A DNA stretch of 64,000 nucleotides, from NCBI RefSeq assembly GCF_900111825.1, contig NZ_FOJM01000001.1:514989-578988 (forward strand), written 5' to 3'. This DNA is from Pedobacter suwonensis. GTDB lineage: Bacteria; Bacteroidota; Bacteroidia; Sphingobacteriales; Sphingobacteriaceae. The position numbers and the translations under genes are program-made. Each line of letters opens with the position of its first letter. The first letter of the stretch is position 1. The notes below the pieces were generated by a model, which had not been told where the DNA came from, searched no databases, and saw only the letters and a list, made by a program, of their open reading frames with translations. This document shows, piece by piece, positions 8,578-17,405 of the stretch.

Positions 8578-10509
8578 CTACCAGTAAGGATTTTGCACCA
8601 GATTAGGGTTCACCACCAGATCATAACTTCTAATCGGCCATAAATAATCTTTTAAGCCGAAAACGGGGATAAATTGTGTAGTTGGACGATAATAATTAAT
8701 GGCTTCGGCATTATTAATGCTCCAACCTTGTATAGGCGCTGTTAAAACTGCCTGAAGTTCTTTCCATCTTCTTAAATCCCAGCCACTCTGGCCTTCAAAA
8801 CATAGCTCAATTCTCCTCTCCTGGTGTATAATCTGCCTTAAGCCATCTTTGGTATTAAATTTATTCGGATTTTTAGAAAAGTTTGTCCATGCGGATTGTA
8901 TGCCTTGTAAACCAGCCCTTTGCCTAACTTTATCTATATAAGTAAATACCTCTGCAGTCGGCCCATTTACTTCGTTTAGTGCCTCTGCATAAAGTAAGTA
9001 CAAACCAGCCAGCCTGATTAAAGGCAGGCGGAACGAAGATGGCTGAAAGCCGTCGTCATAAACCGAAGCATAACTAACCAGTTTTTTTGGCCAATACCCA
9101 GTAATGTTCAGCCTGATGTTATCGCTTGGCGCCGCAAGCCCGCTTCCCCTTGCAGAAACATAATACAACGGATTAACCGGATCGTCCTGGTTATTCCTGC
9201 CATTGCCGAACCAGATACTTCCGTCAAAAGCCATGTCTGCATAAAAGCGTGTTTCTCTTGCAAAGTGGCCCTTAATGGTTTCATACCCTTGTTTAATGTA
9301 ATAACGACTGGCATTATCACCTGTTTTAACCGTGTTCCTACCCGCGTAATCCCACGTTTTATCTTCACTGATCGGCACACCATTAACGGTATAAAAAAGT
9401 TCTTGCGTACTTATCGGTGCAGAAAAGGTAGAGGGGTTAGAAAAGTTGTTTACAGCCGATTTTGCGGTAAGCCTCGGTGTAGCAAACCCCTGATAGTTAA
9501 ACTCCGGGTTTGAGGCCCAGATAATTTCCGAATTCAGTTCCCATTTTTCGGTAACGGCATTCTGTACATCCAACTCTCTTTTTAAAGAATCAGATAGTTT
9601 ACCTACTGTGGTTGGTGATTGAAAGGTGTATAATTTAACACCCTGTGTTTCTGCCGCAGTAATAGCCGCCTTGGCCGCATCGGCCGCTTTCTTCCATTTC
9701 TGCGCATCATAAGCAGCCGGAAATAAACTCAGGCCATCTTTGTCTTTAAAACTGATATAATCAGAATTACCGTTAAAAAGCGGACTCGCTGCTGTTGCTA
9801 AAACATCAGCCTTAACCGAAAGTGCAATAACACTTGTTACCCTGCCCAATTCTGTTGCCTGACTGCTGATCACAGCAGGTAAACCTGGGATAGCTTCATC
9901 CAATAAGGAAACTATATAATCAACCGTTTCGTCAACCGGTGCTCTTTTTATACGCACTTCATCCGTACTGCTGTTAATTGCCAGATTGGTTTTAATTAAC
10001 GGTATAGGCCCATACATTTTAAAAAGTACATAGTGATAATAGGCTTTTAAAAATTTGGTTTCAGCAATCCAACGCTGTTTTTCAGCAGCACCCAAATCAA
10101 TCGGTTTATCAATATTTTCGAGCATGATATTACAGATCCGGATTGAACGCCAAAGGCTATAGCTACCTTCACTGCCATCCCATGCATTTAATCCAGGGTT
10201 AGCGGCAGTTTGTGTCCCCCTAAGGAGATTGAAGCCTGTGGGGTTAAAACCCTGATAGTTATCAAGTGTATTTGAATAGATAAGTTCGGATGAAGTGGTA
10301 AAACCGGGATTTGAAGCCACATCATTCATGCGCTGCAGGTAAGCATAACAGGAGTACAAATAATTTTCTGCTTCATTTCTGTTTCTAAATGCATAATCAA
10401 GGGTACCCAAGTTATCAGGTGTGATATCAAGGTACTTTTTACAGGATACAACAGTGAACAACACCGTCATGATGCAACCGAGTGTAAAATATATTTTTAT
10501 CTTTTTCAT
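8578..10509 (-). CDS. RagB/SusD outer-membrane glycan-binding lipoprotein
   Basis: This 643-residue SusD-family protein caps its SusC partner and presents substrate. A lipobox (TVVSC-KKYLD) ends near residue 23. The N-terminal TPR-rich fold shows ENYLYSCYAYLQ and WIAETKFLKAYYHYVLFKMYG, the classic SusD helix. The C-terminal half holds RLAGLYLLYAEALNEV, the YIDKVRQRAGL motif and RRIELCFEGQSGWDLRRWKE, and ends in the NPNLVQNPYW tail. At 643 residues it is longer than the usual 500-600. The start ATG overlaps the SusC stop by one base (TAATG), so the pair is translationally coupled. Confidence 0.95.
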   Translation of the reverse strand: MKKIKIYFTLGCIMTVLFTVVSCKKYLDITPDNLGTLDYAFRNRNEAENYLYSCYAYLQRMNDVASNPGFTTSSELIYSNTLDNYQGFNPTGFNLLRGTQTAANPGLNAWDGSEGSYSLWRSIRICNIMLENIDKPIDLGAAEKQRWIAETKFLKAYYHYVLFKMYGPIPLIKTNLAINSSTDEVRIKRAPVDETVDYIVSLLDEAIPGLPAVISSQATELGRVTSVIALSVKADVLATAASPLFNGNSDYISFKDKDGLSLFPAAYDAQKWKKAADAAKAAITAAETQGVKLYTFQSPTTVGKLSDSLKRELDVQNAVTEKWELNSEIIWASNPEFNYQGFATPRLTAKSAVNNFSNPSTFSAPISTQELFYTVNGVPISEDKTWDYAGRNTVKTGDNASRYYIKQGYETIKGHFARETRFYADMAFDGSIWFGNGRNNQDDPVNPLYYVSARGSGLAAPSDNIRLNITGYWPKKLVSYASVYDDGFQPSSFRLPLIRLAGLYLLYAEALNEVNGPTAEVFTYIDKVRQRAGLQGIQSAWTNFSKNPNKFNTKDGLRQIIHQERRIELCFEGQSGWDLRRWKELQAVLTAPIQGWSINNAEAINYYRPTTQFIPVFGLKDYLWPIRSYDLVVNPNLVQNPYW

Positions 10510-13500
10510 TATAGGGTTACGTTTAGACCAACATTGAATACCTTTTGGATTGGATAGGCAAATCCGTTTCCGCCTTGTTCAGGATCCCACATTTTAAATG
10601 GACTCCAGGTTACCAGATTTAAGCCATTAAAATAAATGCGGCAAGAATTAAGCTTGATTTTACTGGAGATACGCTGAGGAAGGGTGTAGCCCAGTTCAAC
10701 TGATTTTAGTCTCAATAAACGGCCGTTTCTCATCCACCAGGTACTGGTTTGCGCATTGTTTTCGAGATCTGCCGCATTTACTGCCAATCTTGGATAAAGC
10801 GCATAAAGGTTCTGGTTTTCAGGCGACCAATGGTTGTCGGAAAAATCTTTAAGCAATTGTGTATTGCCATAAATATATTGTTGGTTGCTTGGCACAAAAG
10901 GACTCACTTTAGTTGGATCAATAAAAAACGTCATCCTGTCCTGTCCGGTAAAAAATGCTGAAAGATCGAAACCTTTATATGAAGAACTGAAACCAAAACC
11001 ATACACTATTTCCGGCGATTGTGGAAAACCAATGTAGGCTTTATCCGCATCGTCAATTTTACCATCATTATTTAAGTCGCGGTATTTGATATCGCCGGCT
11101 CTTGGCGGTTTGCCACCGGTTGAAAAAATCTGGGTAGGCGAATTCTGTACCTCCTTATCATCTACAAATAAGCGTTCGGCAATATAACCGTAATTTCTGC
11201 TGATTGGCTGCCCTGTAGTATAACGGTATGTTTCAGCCCATTGAGGCTCTTCGTAATTGATGTATTTATTTTTGGCAAAAGTTAAGTTAGAACGTACCGC
11301 AAATGAAAAGGCATTTACATTAAACTTATAATCGAGTGATAGATCAATACCTCTTGATCTGGCCTTGCCAATATTCGCGCCGATATCTGGTGACCCAGTA
11401 TTGGGATCAATAGCCTCCAAACCCAATGTACTAGGTACATTTTTACGGATCATATAAATATTATAACGATCGTTATTATATACTTCTGCAATAATATTCA
11501 TGTTTTTAAAAAGCGTAGCCTCCAAAGCCAGGTTTGTTTGCCGAGAGGTTTCCCAGGTAATATCAGTGTTTTCGTAACTGTTAATGTACACACCAGGACG
11601 CGTAACCCCACCATTATAACCAAATTGGGCATAATTACCGCCACCATTCAAGTTTACGTCAGATTGATAAAAAAAGCGTTGCGATCCGATGGCATCGTTA
11701 CCTACAAGGCCAAAACTTCCTCTCAGTTTTAAGCGGTTAACGACATTGGCGATTCCACCTGTCCAGAATTTCTCGTTCGAAACAATCCACCCTGCACCTA
11801 TAGTTGGAAAAAAACCAAACCGGTGGTTCTCCGAAAATCTCTCCGATCCGTTATAGCCAAAATTTGTCTCTAAAAAGTAACGGCTTCTGTATGAATAAGT
11901 TAGACGTCCTGCCAAACCTAAATTCCGGTAAGGAAGCGAATATTGTAAAGTGCGGACATTCGTTTTAGGATCTTTGGCATTATTATACAGGTTTTGCTGA
12001 GCAGTACCAATCAGTGCACCGCTAAAGGTATGATTCTGCCCGAAAGTATGGTCGTAGTTCACAGAAGCCTGTCCGTAAAGGAAAGTGCTGATGTTAGGAT
12101 CGCCAGGGTAATAGCTTAAGTATTCCTGGGCGATATTGGGCGCCCCGCTGGTTACCGACGAGTTTAACCAGTTTAACACATAAGTGTTACTTGCTTTATC
12201 ATATGAGCCAACATTGTAGTAAAATGGTGAGTAAGCCATCGACGAATCAAAATAAGAATACCTATTGGTACTAAAAATCGATTTGAACGAAAGACCCTCG
12301 GTAAAAAAATCGAGTTTCTGGTTAAGTTCCAATTGTGCCGACATCCGCGATTCCGTTGAGTTTTTATGTCCACGAAGCAATGCCGCATAAGGGTTATTGT
12401 ATAAAATACTGTTTACCCCCGTACCACCTGTATTTCCGAATAAAATATGCTGTGCATTTTGATTCGCAGCATCAGCAGGAAAATAAGCAGGGAATAAAAC
12501 CGGACTGGTGTGCACCGCAATATTATAAAGATCGGTAGAAAAACCTCCATCAGTAGCCAATGGACCATTGTATTCGCTAAAATTACCAGATAAACGCACC
12601 ACCAGTTCAGTAGTTTTGCCTAAATCAATATTGATGTTGGAACGTAACTGGTAATTACGGAATTTCACGTTATTGTCGTTATTGTTCCGGTCATCCTGGT
12701 TAAGCACACCATTATCCAGGTTGTAAGAGCCTGCAATGTAATATCTGGCCACACCACCACCGCCGCTTACGCTCATATTGGCACGCTGTGTGTTGGTCCG
12801 CTTTTTGAACAAAAGTCCTAACCAATCAACCGCAGGATAAACATATTCATTATAACCAGGGCTTTTATTAATTGTAGCCTGTGTATTGATAATCTGGTTA
12901 GGTGAAAATTTAGGATCCATTCCCCTACCAATAGAAGCTTCATTGAAAAGTTTCATATAGGTAATCGGATCAGCAAGTTCCAGGTTCTGGGTCGATTGCG
13001 ATGAAGAATTTTCCAATCGGAAACTGATTTTAGCCTTACCTTCTTTACCAGATTTAGTAGCGACCAAAATAACGCCATTTGCTCCCCTGGCACCATACAA
13101 AGCTGTAGCACTGGCATCTTTAAGGATCGAAAAACTTTCGATATCATCAACCTGTAAACGTGCAAGATCAGAACTGGTTAACTCAACATTATCGATCAGG
13201 ATAAGGGGATCCTGTTTATAACCGAAGGTTGTTACCCCACGGATGAAGAACTGTGAGTTATCCTGTCCGGGCTGACCGCTGCGTTGATAACCAATTACAC
13301 CTGCTATCTGACCAGAAAGTGCATTGGTTAAATTGCTGGAAGGTATTTTAAGGTTGCCCACTTTTACCGTGGTAACTGAACCTACTAGAGCTTCTTTACG
13401 CTGTTTTTGCCCCAAAGCAGTAATCACTACCTCTTCAGACAGCATATTTTCTTCGGTTAACCTGACGTTGATTATATTGGCCGTACCAACAGTTATCCTT

Positions 13501-13808
13501 TGTTCCCTGTAACCTACATAAGAAAACCGAAGTACCTCGCCGGAGGCTACATCAAGCACAAACTTTCCGTTATTATCGGTCTGTGTACCTACGTTAACCT
13601 TATTCACTACGGCCACGGTTACGCCGGGCAGCCCCGCCCCTAATGTATCGGTAACCTTACCAGTAATGGTTTTCCTTACAGCCTGGGAATATCCCTTCTC
13701 GGGCAATAAAATCAGTAAAAATACAAGCAGCGAACCTATCGTTACCAATGCGTTTCTTACCCTGCCAGACACCGAAAGGTGCCCGTAAAACAAAAATAAT
13801 TGCTTCAT
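10509..13808 (-). CDS. SusC/RagA TonB-linked outer-membrane importer
   Basis: This 1,099-residue TonB-dependent porin imports oligosaccharides released at the surface. After a signal peptide (to about residue 42) comes a carboxypeptidase-regulatory-like domain (ITGKVTDTLGAGLPGVTV). A TonB-box-like VVITALG precedes the plug with GQIAGVIGYQRSGQPG and the SILKDASATALYGARGANG motif. The 22-strand barrel ends in the typical FNVGLNVTL terminal strand. No STN domain is present, so FecI/FecR-type signalling is not expected. It is the first gene of the PUL operon. Control may come from the GntR gene upstream. Confidence 0.95.
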   Translation of the reverse strand: MKQLFLFYGHLSVSGRVRNALVTIGSLLVFLLILLPEKGYSQAVRKTITGKVTDTLGAGLPGVTVAVVNKVNVGTQTDNNGKFVLDVASGEVLRFSYVGYREQRITVGTANIINVRLTEENMLSEEVVITALGQKQRKEALVGSVTTVKVGNLKIPSSNLTNALSGQIAGVIGYQRSGQPGQDNSQFFIRGVTTFGYKQDPLILIDNVELTSSDLARLQVDDIESFSILKDASATALYGARGANGVILVATKSGKEGKAKISFRLENSSSQSTQNLELADPITYMKLFNEASIGRGMDPKFSPNQIINTQATINKSPGYNEYVYPAVDWLGLLFKKRTNTQRANMSVSGGGGVARYYIAGSYNLDNGVLNQDDRNNNDNNVKFRNYQLRSNINIDLGKTTELVVRLSGNFSEYNGPLATDGGFSTDLYNIAVHTSPVLFPAYFPADAANQNAQHILFGNTGGTGVNSILYNNPYAALLRGHKNSTESRMSAQLELNQKLDFFTEGLSFKSIFSTNRYSYFDSSMAYSPFYYNVGSYDKASNTYVLNWLNSSVTSGAPNIAQEYLSYYPGDPNISTFLYGQASVNYDHTFGQNHTFSGALIGTAQQNLYNNAKDPKTNVRTLQYSLPYRNLGLAGRLTYSYRSRYFLETNFGYNGSERFSENHRFGFFPTIGAGWIVSNEKFWTGGIANVVNRLKLRGSFGLVGNDAIGSQRFFYQSDVNLNGGGNYAQFGYNGGVTRPGVYINSYENTDITWETSRQTNLALEATLFKNMNIIAEVYNNDRYNIYMIRKNVPSTLGLEAIDPNTGSPDIGANIGKARSRGIDLSLDYKFNVNAFSFAVRSNLTFAKNKYINYEEPQWAETYRYTTGQPISRNYGYIAERLFVDDKEVQNSPTQIFSTGGKPPRAGDIKYRDLNNDGKIDDADKAYIGFPQSPEIVYGFGFSSSYKGFDLSAFFTGQDRMTFFIDPTKVSPFVPSNQQYIYGNTQLLKDFSDNHWSPENQNLYALYPRLAVNAADLENNAQTSTWWMRNGRLLRLKSVELGYTLPQRISSKIKLNSCRIYFNGLNLVTWSPFKMWDPEQGGNGFAYPIQKVFNVGLNVTL

Positions 13809-13869
13809 TTGCTAATCAGCTTTTAAATGATGAATTAAAAAATTGTAGATAGATGTTGATCGGCAGGAA

Positions 13870-13965
13870 TTATGCCTGCTCAAGATCATGTAAACCTGCC
13901 GTCCATGCTTCAACTACCGAAAGAAGGGTTTGCATTGCTGCACAATAAATGGTAAAATTTCTCAT
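13870..13965 (-). CDS. Possible 31-residue upstream ORF in the SusC leader
   Basis: A short ATG-initiated frame on the minus strand encodes 31 residues, beginning MRNFTIYCAAMQTLL and ending HDLEQA. It stops 61 bases before the SusC start. No Shine-Dalgarno site is visible, but that is normal here. Composition is protein-like with a hydrophobic start, but it is too short to separate from chance. It could be a leader peptide or a non-coding part of the SusC 5' UTR. Confidence 0.2.
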   Translation of the reverse strand: MRNFTIYCAAMQTLLSVVEAWTAGLHDLEQA

Positions 13966-14071
13966 ATTTTAGGATTATTTGGTTAATCAAAACTAGTTCA
14001 GCTACAGGAATGGTTTAATGTTGTTCATTTCCATTTTAAAGAACAATACGGATTAAATGGCCGTAGACCAA

Positions 14072-14095
14072 CTATACTATCCTATACTATCCTAT
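14072..14095. promoter_or_regulatory. Tandem 10-base direct repeat, candidate operator
   Basis: CTATACTATC occurs twice without a gap and is followed by a partial third CTAT. On the minus strand this reads as repeated GGATAGTATA, with the SusC gene downstream. A ten-base period puts the copies on the same face of the helix. It lies in the only non-coding gap between the GntR/symporter pair and SusC. The role as a binding site is an inference. Confidence 0.35.
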
Positions 14096-14177
14096 TTTTT
14101 CCGAATGCAATTATAAAACAAAATATTTAACAATCCAAATGGCATAATAAATATATATAAGCAACTGAAATACAGCG

Positions 14178-15770
14178 CTAAGCAAGCAGATAAGGAGAGA
14201 AAATTAAAAAGACAAGTGCCATCATAAAAATGAGTATCATATGATAGTAGTATCTATTCTGCCAGGGAATAATCTCAATTTTGTGATCAAGGACCAAATG
14301 GTAGGCATTTTGATTAGGGTATAATTTCGAAATGCCCAGCATCAATAAAACCGTAATGATAAATATGATGGCCAGGGTGTGAAGATAATGCAGATGGATA
14401 GAAAACACCCACTCGCTCATTACATAACAGGAAATAAAGAAAATCATCCCGATTTTTGCGGCAACGGGCGGCATCTTTTTTGTAATAAAACCAATAAAGA
14501 TGATGGTGAAAATCGGCAGGCTAAAAATAGCACTGATTTTCTGCAAGTACTCATAAAAACCATGTTTGGAAAAAATAATAAAAGGCGCAAAAAACACCGC
14601 AAACAATGATACCGAAATCTGAAACAGGCGTCCGGTCCGTAGTAAACTTTTATCAGTTAACACCCGGCCCTTTCTCTCCATAAAAGGCTTATATAAATTG
14701 AGCAAAAACAAGGTACTTGAACTGTTCAGGCCTGCATTAAAGGTGGTAATGGCCGCACCAAAAAGCACACAGGCTGATAAGCCCATTAAAACAGGTGGCA
14801 ATACATCCTTAATCAATAAGGGAAATACCTGGTTGGTATTGGTTAAGACCGGATATAAATGAACCGCAATTAAACCGGGAATATTGATCAGCAAGGGGCA
14901 GAGTAATTTGGCAAAGCAGGTTAATGCAATGCCTTTCTGGCCCTCCGCTAAACTTTTGGCCGCCAGTACCTGCTGAATAATATACTGCTCCATGCCCCAG
15001 TAATAAAGATTTACAATGAGCATGCCGGTAAATAGCGTAGAAAAAGGAACAGCATCCTGATTACTGCCAATAGCATTGAGGTGTTCTTTTTTGGTAGAAA
15101 GCACGGTTGAAAGTCCGTTGAAAAAATCGCCTCTCCCAAGGTAACGTAATCCGTAATATGGCAACGCGATAATGAGTACCAACATGCCTGCACTCAACAC
15201 CGTATCTGAAATGGTAATGGCCTTAAAACCACCCAAAATGGTATAAACGGAACCGATTAATCCCATTATCCATACAAATATCCAGATACTCTCCCAATAA
15301 GAAAGGTGAAAACGGGATAGATCGAGCAGGTTGCTAAAGGCAACTGCACCACCATAAAGTACCGAGGGCAACAGGTTAATGATATAACTGAAAAGAAAAA
15401 TCACCGAAACGAGTGTTTTGGTCTGTTTATCGTAACGTTTCTCCAGAAAATCGGGAATGGTGCGGATACCGGTTTTAAAATAAATGGGAATGAAAAATTC
15501 TGAAACAATAATCATAGCCAGAATAGATGAAATCCCCCAGCCAATTACCGACATGTTATTGATGTAAACCGATTCGTTTTCGCCGATAAACTGATTGGCG
15601 CTGATGTTGCTGAAAAACAATGAAGCACCAATAATAATGAAGCCGTTGGTTCGGTTGGCAAAGAAAAAACCATTGACGGTTGACCGCTGCGCCTTCCGGG
15701 TTTTGAAGTAAGAAATCATGGCGGCCAATACCGTGAACAAGATAAAACTGATAATGGCTAAGGTTCCCAC
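14178..15770 (-). CDS. Sodium:solute symporter (SSS family)
   Basis: This 530-residue inner-membrane transporter has about 13-14 hydrophobic helices. Family features are FFANRTNGFIIIGASLFFSNISANQFIGENES near residues 36-70 (helix 1, sodium-site region), a GGFKAITISDTVLSAGM segment near 180, and the WGMEQYIIQQVLAAKS helix near 258. The sequence is closest to SGLT/YidK-like sugar symporters. It starts nine bases after the GntR regulator stop, so the two form an operon. Context suggests uptake of a monosaccharide released by the PUL enzymes, galactose or fucose, but the sugar cannot be read from the sequence. Confidence 0.9.
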   Translation of the reverse strand: MGTLAIISFILFTVLAAMISYFKTRKAQRSTVNGFFFANRTNGFIIIGASLFFSNISANQFIGENESVYINNMSVIGWGISSILAMIIVSEFFIPIYFKTGIRTIPDFLEKRYDKQTKTLVSVIFLFSYIINLLPSVLYGGAVAFSNLLDLSRFHLSYWESIWIFVWIMGLIGSVYTILGGFKAITISDTVLSAGMLVLIIALPYYGLRYLGRGDFFNGLSTVLSTKKEHLNAIGSNQDAVPFSTLFTGMLIVNLYYWGMEQYIIQQVLAAKSLAEGQKGIALTCFAKLLCPLLINIPGLIAVHLYPVLTNTNQVFPLLIKDVLPPVLMGLSACVLFGAAITTFNAGLNSSSTLFLLNLYKPFMERKGRVLTDKSLLRTGRLFQISVSLFAVFFAPFIIFSKHGFYEYLQKISAIFSLPIFTIIFIGFITKKMPPVAAKIGMIFFISCYVMSEWVFSIHLHYLHTLAIIFIITVLLMLGISKLYPNQNAYHLVLDHKIEIIPWQNRYYYHMILIFMMALVFLIFSPYLLA

Positions 15771-15779
15771 GGGATGGTA

Positions 15780-16802
15780 TTAAAGTGAATTCCTTCTGAT
15801 CAGTTTATTCTCCATTACCTGCTTAATGGGCTTCAGGCTGAGTACAAATTCGGCAGCCAGGCGGCCCATGTGTGCAAAATCTATAGAAAAGGTGGTAATC
15901 CCATCAAAAATGATCTCTTTAACATTATCATCATTGTGTGAAAGAATCCCCAGATCCCTGCCCACTTTTAGCCCTTTTACCTTGGTATCCTTTAACATTT
16001 CCCAAAGTTCGAGGTTGTGTATGGTAAAATAAACCTTATCGGGTGCAATACTGCCGGCCTCGTAACTGTTTTTAACCACCCCGTTAATGTTAAATTCCTT
16101 AATAAAGCGCTTAAAAGAAGTCAATACTTCGCTGGGTTCGGCAGATGATGGTTTAAAAAAGAAAACAAATTCTGAAAATTCCTTAATTCTTGGTGCCAGT
16201 TCTAAAAAAGCATTGTAAGAAGCCTTTTCAAATTCCTGAACAATGTAGGAATACTCACCTTTCAGTTTTACATAACGGTCAACGATTAACAGTTTTTCTT
16301 TTGGCAACTGCTCCAGTACATCTTTAGCCTCTTTACTTTCTATTGGTGCAATTACATATAAGCCGTATTGCCCCTTATTGCTGTTGATGATGGATTCAAA
16401 AACATTAAAATTATTATGGTGGAAATATACATCAACCTGGATATTATCGCCTAAATGATTACGGAAATTCTGGTAAAAAGTTTCCTGAAAGGTATCGAAA
16501 GCGTAAATCAGTAAACATACTTTAAGGTGCTGTTCGGTATCATCAGTGGATACAAAATAGCCCATCCTATTTTTAGACTCTAAAATACCCCTGTTAATCA
16601 AATCTTTATACGCTTTACCAATGGTTTCTTTGGCAAAGCCGGTTTCGCGCATCATTTCGTTAACCGAAGGCAACATATCGCCTTTGGTAATTAATTTATG
16701 ATTAAGGCTATTGATAATTCCCTGCACAAGCTGTTCGTGTTTCGAGAAAGAATTTATGATGCTCAAATCTTTAATTTCATTGAACAGCTTTTCCTTATTC
16801 AT
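15780..16802 (-). CDS. GntR-family regulator with LacI-type ligand-binding domain
   Basis: This 340-residue transcription regulator has an N-terminal winged helix-turn-helix (about 10-80), with LITKGDMLPSVNEMMRETGFAKETIGKAYKDL matching the GntR signature. Residues 90-335 resemble the periplasmic-binding-protein fold of LacI/GalR regulators (LLIVDRYVKLKGEYSYIVQEFEKASYNAF; ITTFSIDFAHMGRLAAEFVL). Such GntR/PBP hybrids in Bacteroidota usually respond to a monosaccharide. It is co-transcribed with the symporter and lies upstream of the PUL, so it is a good candidate for the PUL's sugar sensor. Confidence 0.88.
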   Translation of the reverse strand: MNKEKLFNEIKDLSIINSFSKHEQLVQGIINSLNHKLITKGDMLPSVNEMMRETGFAKETIGKAYKDLINRGILESKNRMGYFVSTDDTEQHLKVCLLIYAFDTFQETFYQNFRNHLGDNIQVDVYFHHNNFNVFESIINSNKGQYGLYVIAPIESKEAKDVLEQLPKEKLLIVDRYVKLKGEYSYIVQEFEKASYNAFLELAPRIKEFSEFVFFFKPSSAEPSEVLTSFKRFIKEFNINGVVKNSYEAGSIAPDKVYFTIHNLELWEMLKDTKVKGLKVGRDLGILSHNDDNVKEIIFDGITTFSIDFAHMGRLAAEFVLSLKPIKQVMENKLIRRNSL

Positions 16803-17063
16803 GTAGCGATATTTGGTTTAATCGATTTATACGCAGTTAATTTGCCCGAAATATATAAATTTAATGGAGATAATTGATAAAAATTTAAGAATGATCGCCC
16901 ATTCTACTTTATTGTTATCATTAGCTGCTTCACCAACAGAAATTATTTAAGCATTAGTGATCTGCCACATGGTAACATCCGGCAGCACCTAAACAACAGT
17001 TATTTAGCATTGGCTAAAACTTTTAGCGACGTCAAAATGTTATTTAAAAAAACAGAAAAGAAC

Positions 17064-17264
17064 ATGGGAATTTTAAGAACAGCCATTATTGGCGCAGCAG
17101 TATATGCAGGCGTAAAATATATCACGAAAAAAGATCCAATTACCGGACAATCAATCGTTGACGAATTATTAGATCATGCTCCACAGTGGGCCGACAAAGC
17201 AAAAGGTTATACTGAAGACCTGAAAAGCAGGGTAAGTAACGCCGCTGAAGATTTGGCGAGATGA
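17064..17264 (+). CDS. Small YtxH-like protein
   Basis: This 66-residue protein has one hydrophobic N-terminal segment (LRTAIIGAAVYAGVKYI) and a charged amphipathic tail ending in DLKSRVSNAAEDLAR. This matches small YtxH-like envelope/stress proteins. I chose the ATG at 17064, preceded by AAAAGAAC. A longer frame from a TTG at 17010 would add 18 lysine-rich residues before the hydrophobic segment and is less likely. The gene stands alone and ends before a strong shared terminator. Function unknown. Confidence 0.65.
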   Translation: MGILRTAIIGAAVYAGVKYITKKDPITGQSIVDELLDHAPQWADKAKGYTEDLKSRVSNAAEDLAR

Positions 17265-17320
17265 ATACCTGAGAAAAATAAGGAGCCCGAAGAGGCTAAA
17301 TATTTATTTCTCTGATCAAT

Positions 17321-17356
17321 AAAAAAGTCCCGATTCAAAACCGGGACTTTTTTTTT
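17321..17356. terminator. Bidirectional intrinsic terminator
   Basis: GTCCCG pairs with CGGGAC around an eight-base loop, flanked by A6 on the left and T9 on the right. The tracts extend the stem and give a U-run on both strands. It serves the YtxH-like gene from the left and the converging SusD gene from the right. Confidence 0.9.
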
Positions 17357-17405
17357 AGTGTCAGATGGTAACATCTGACACCACAGATCGGGTGAGATCT
17401 TGGGA

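Larger units (their letters stand above)
13809..14177. other. Gene-free 369 bases between SusC and symporter genes
   Basis: This AT-rich interval must contain the promoter of the PUL operon. It holds the possible 31-residue leader frame at 13870-13965 and the tandem 10-base repeat at 14072-14095. No clear intrinsic terminator follows the symporter gene, so some read-through from symporter into SusC is possible. Confidence 0.6.
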
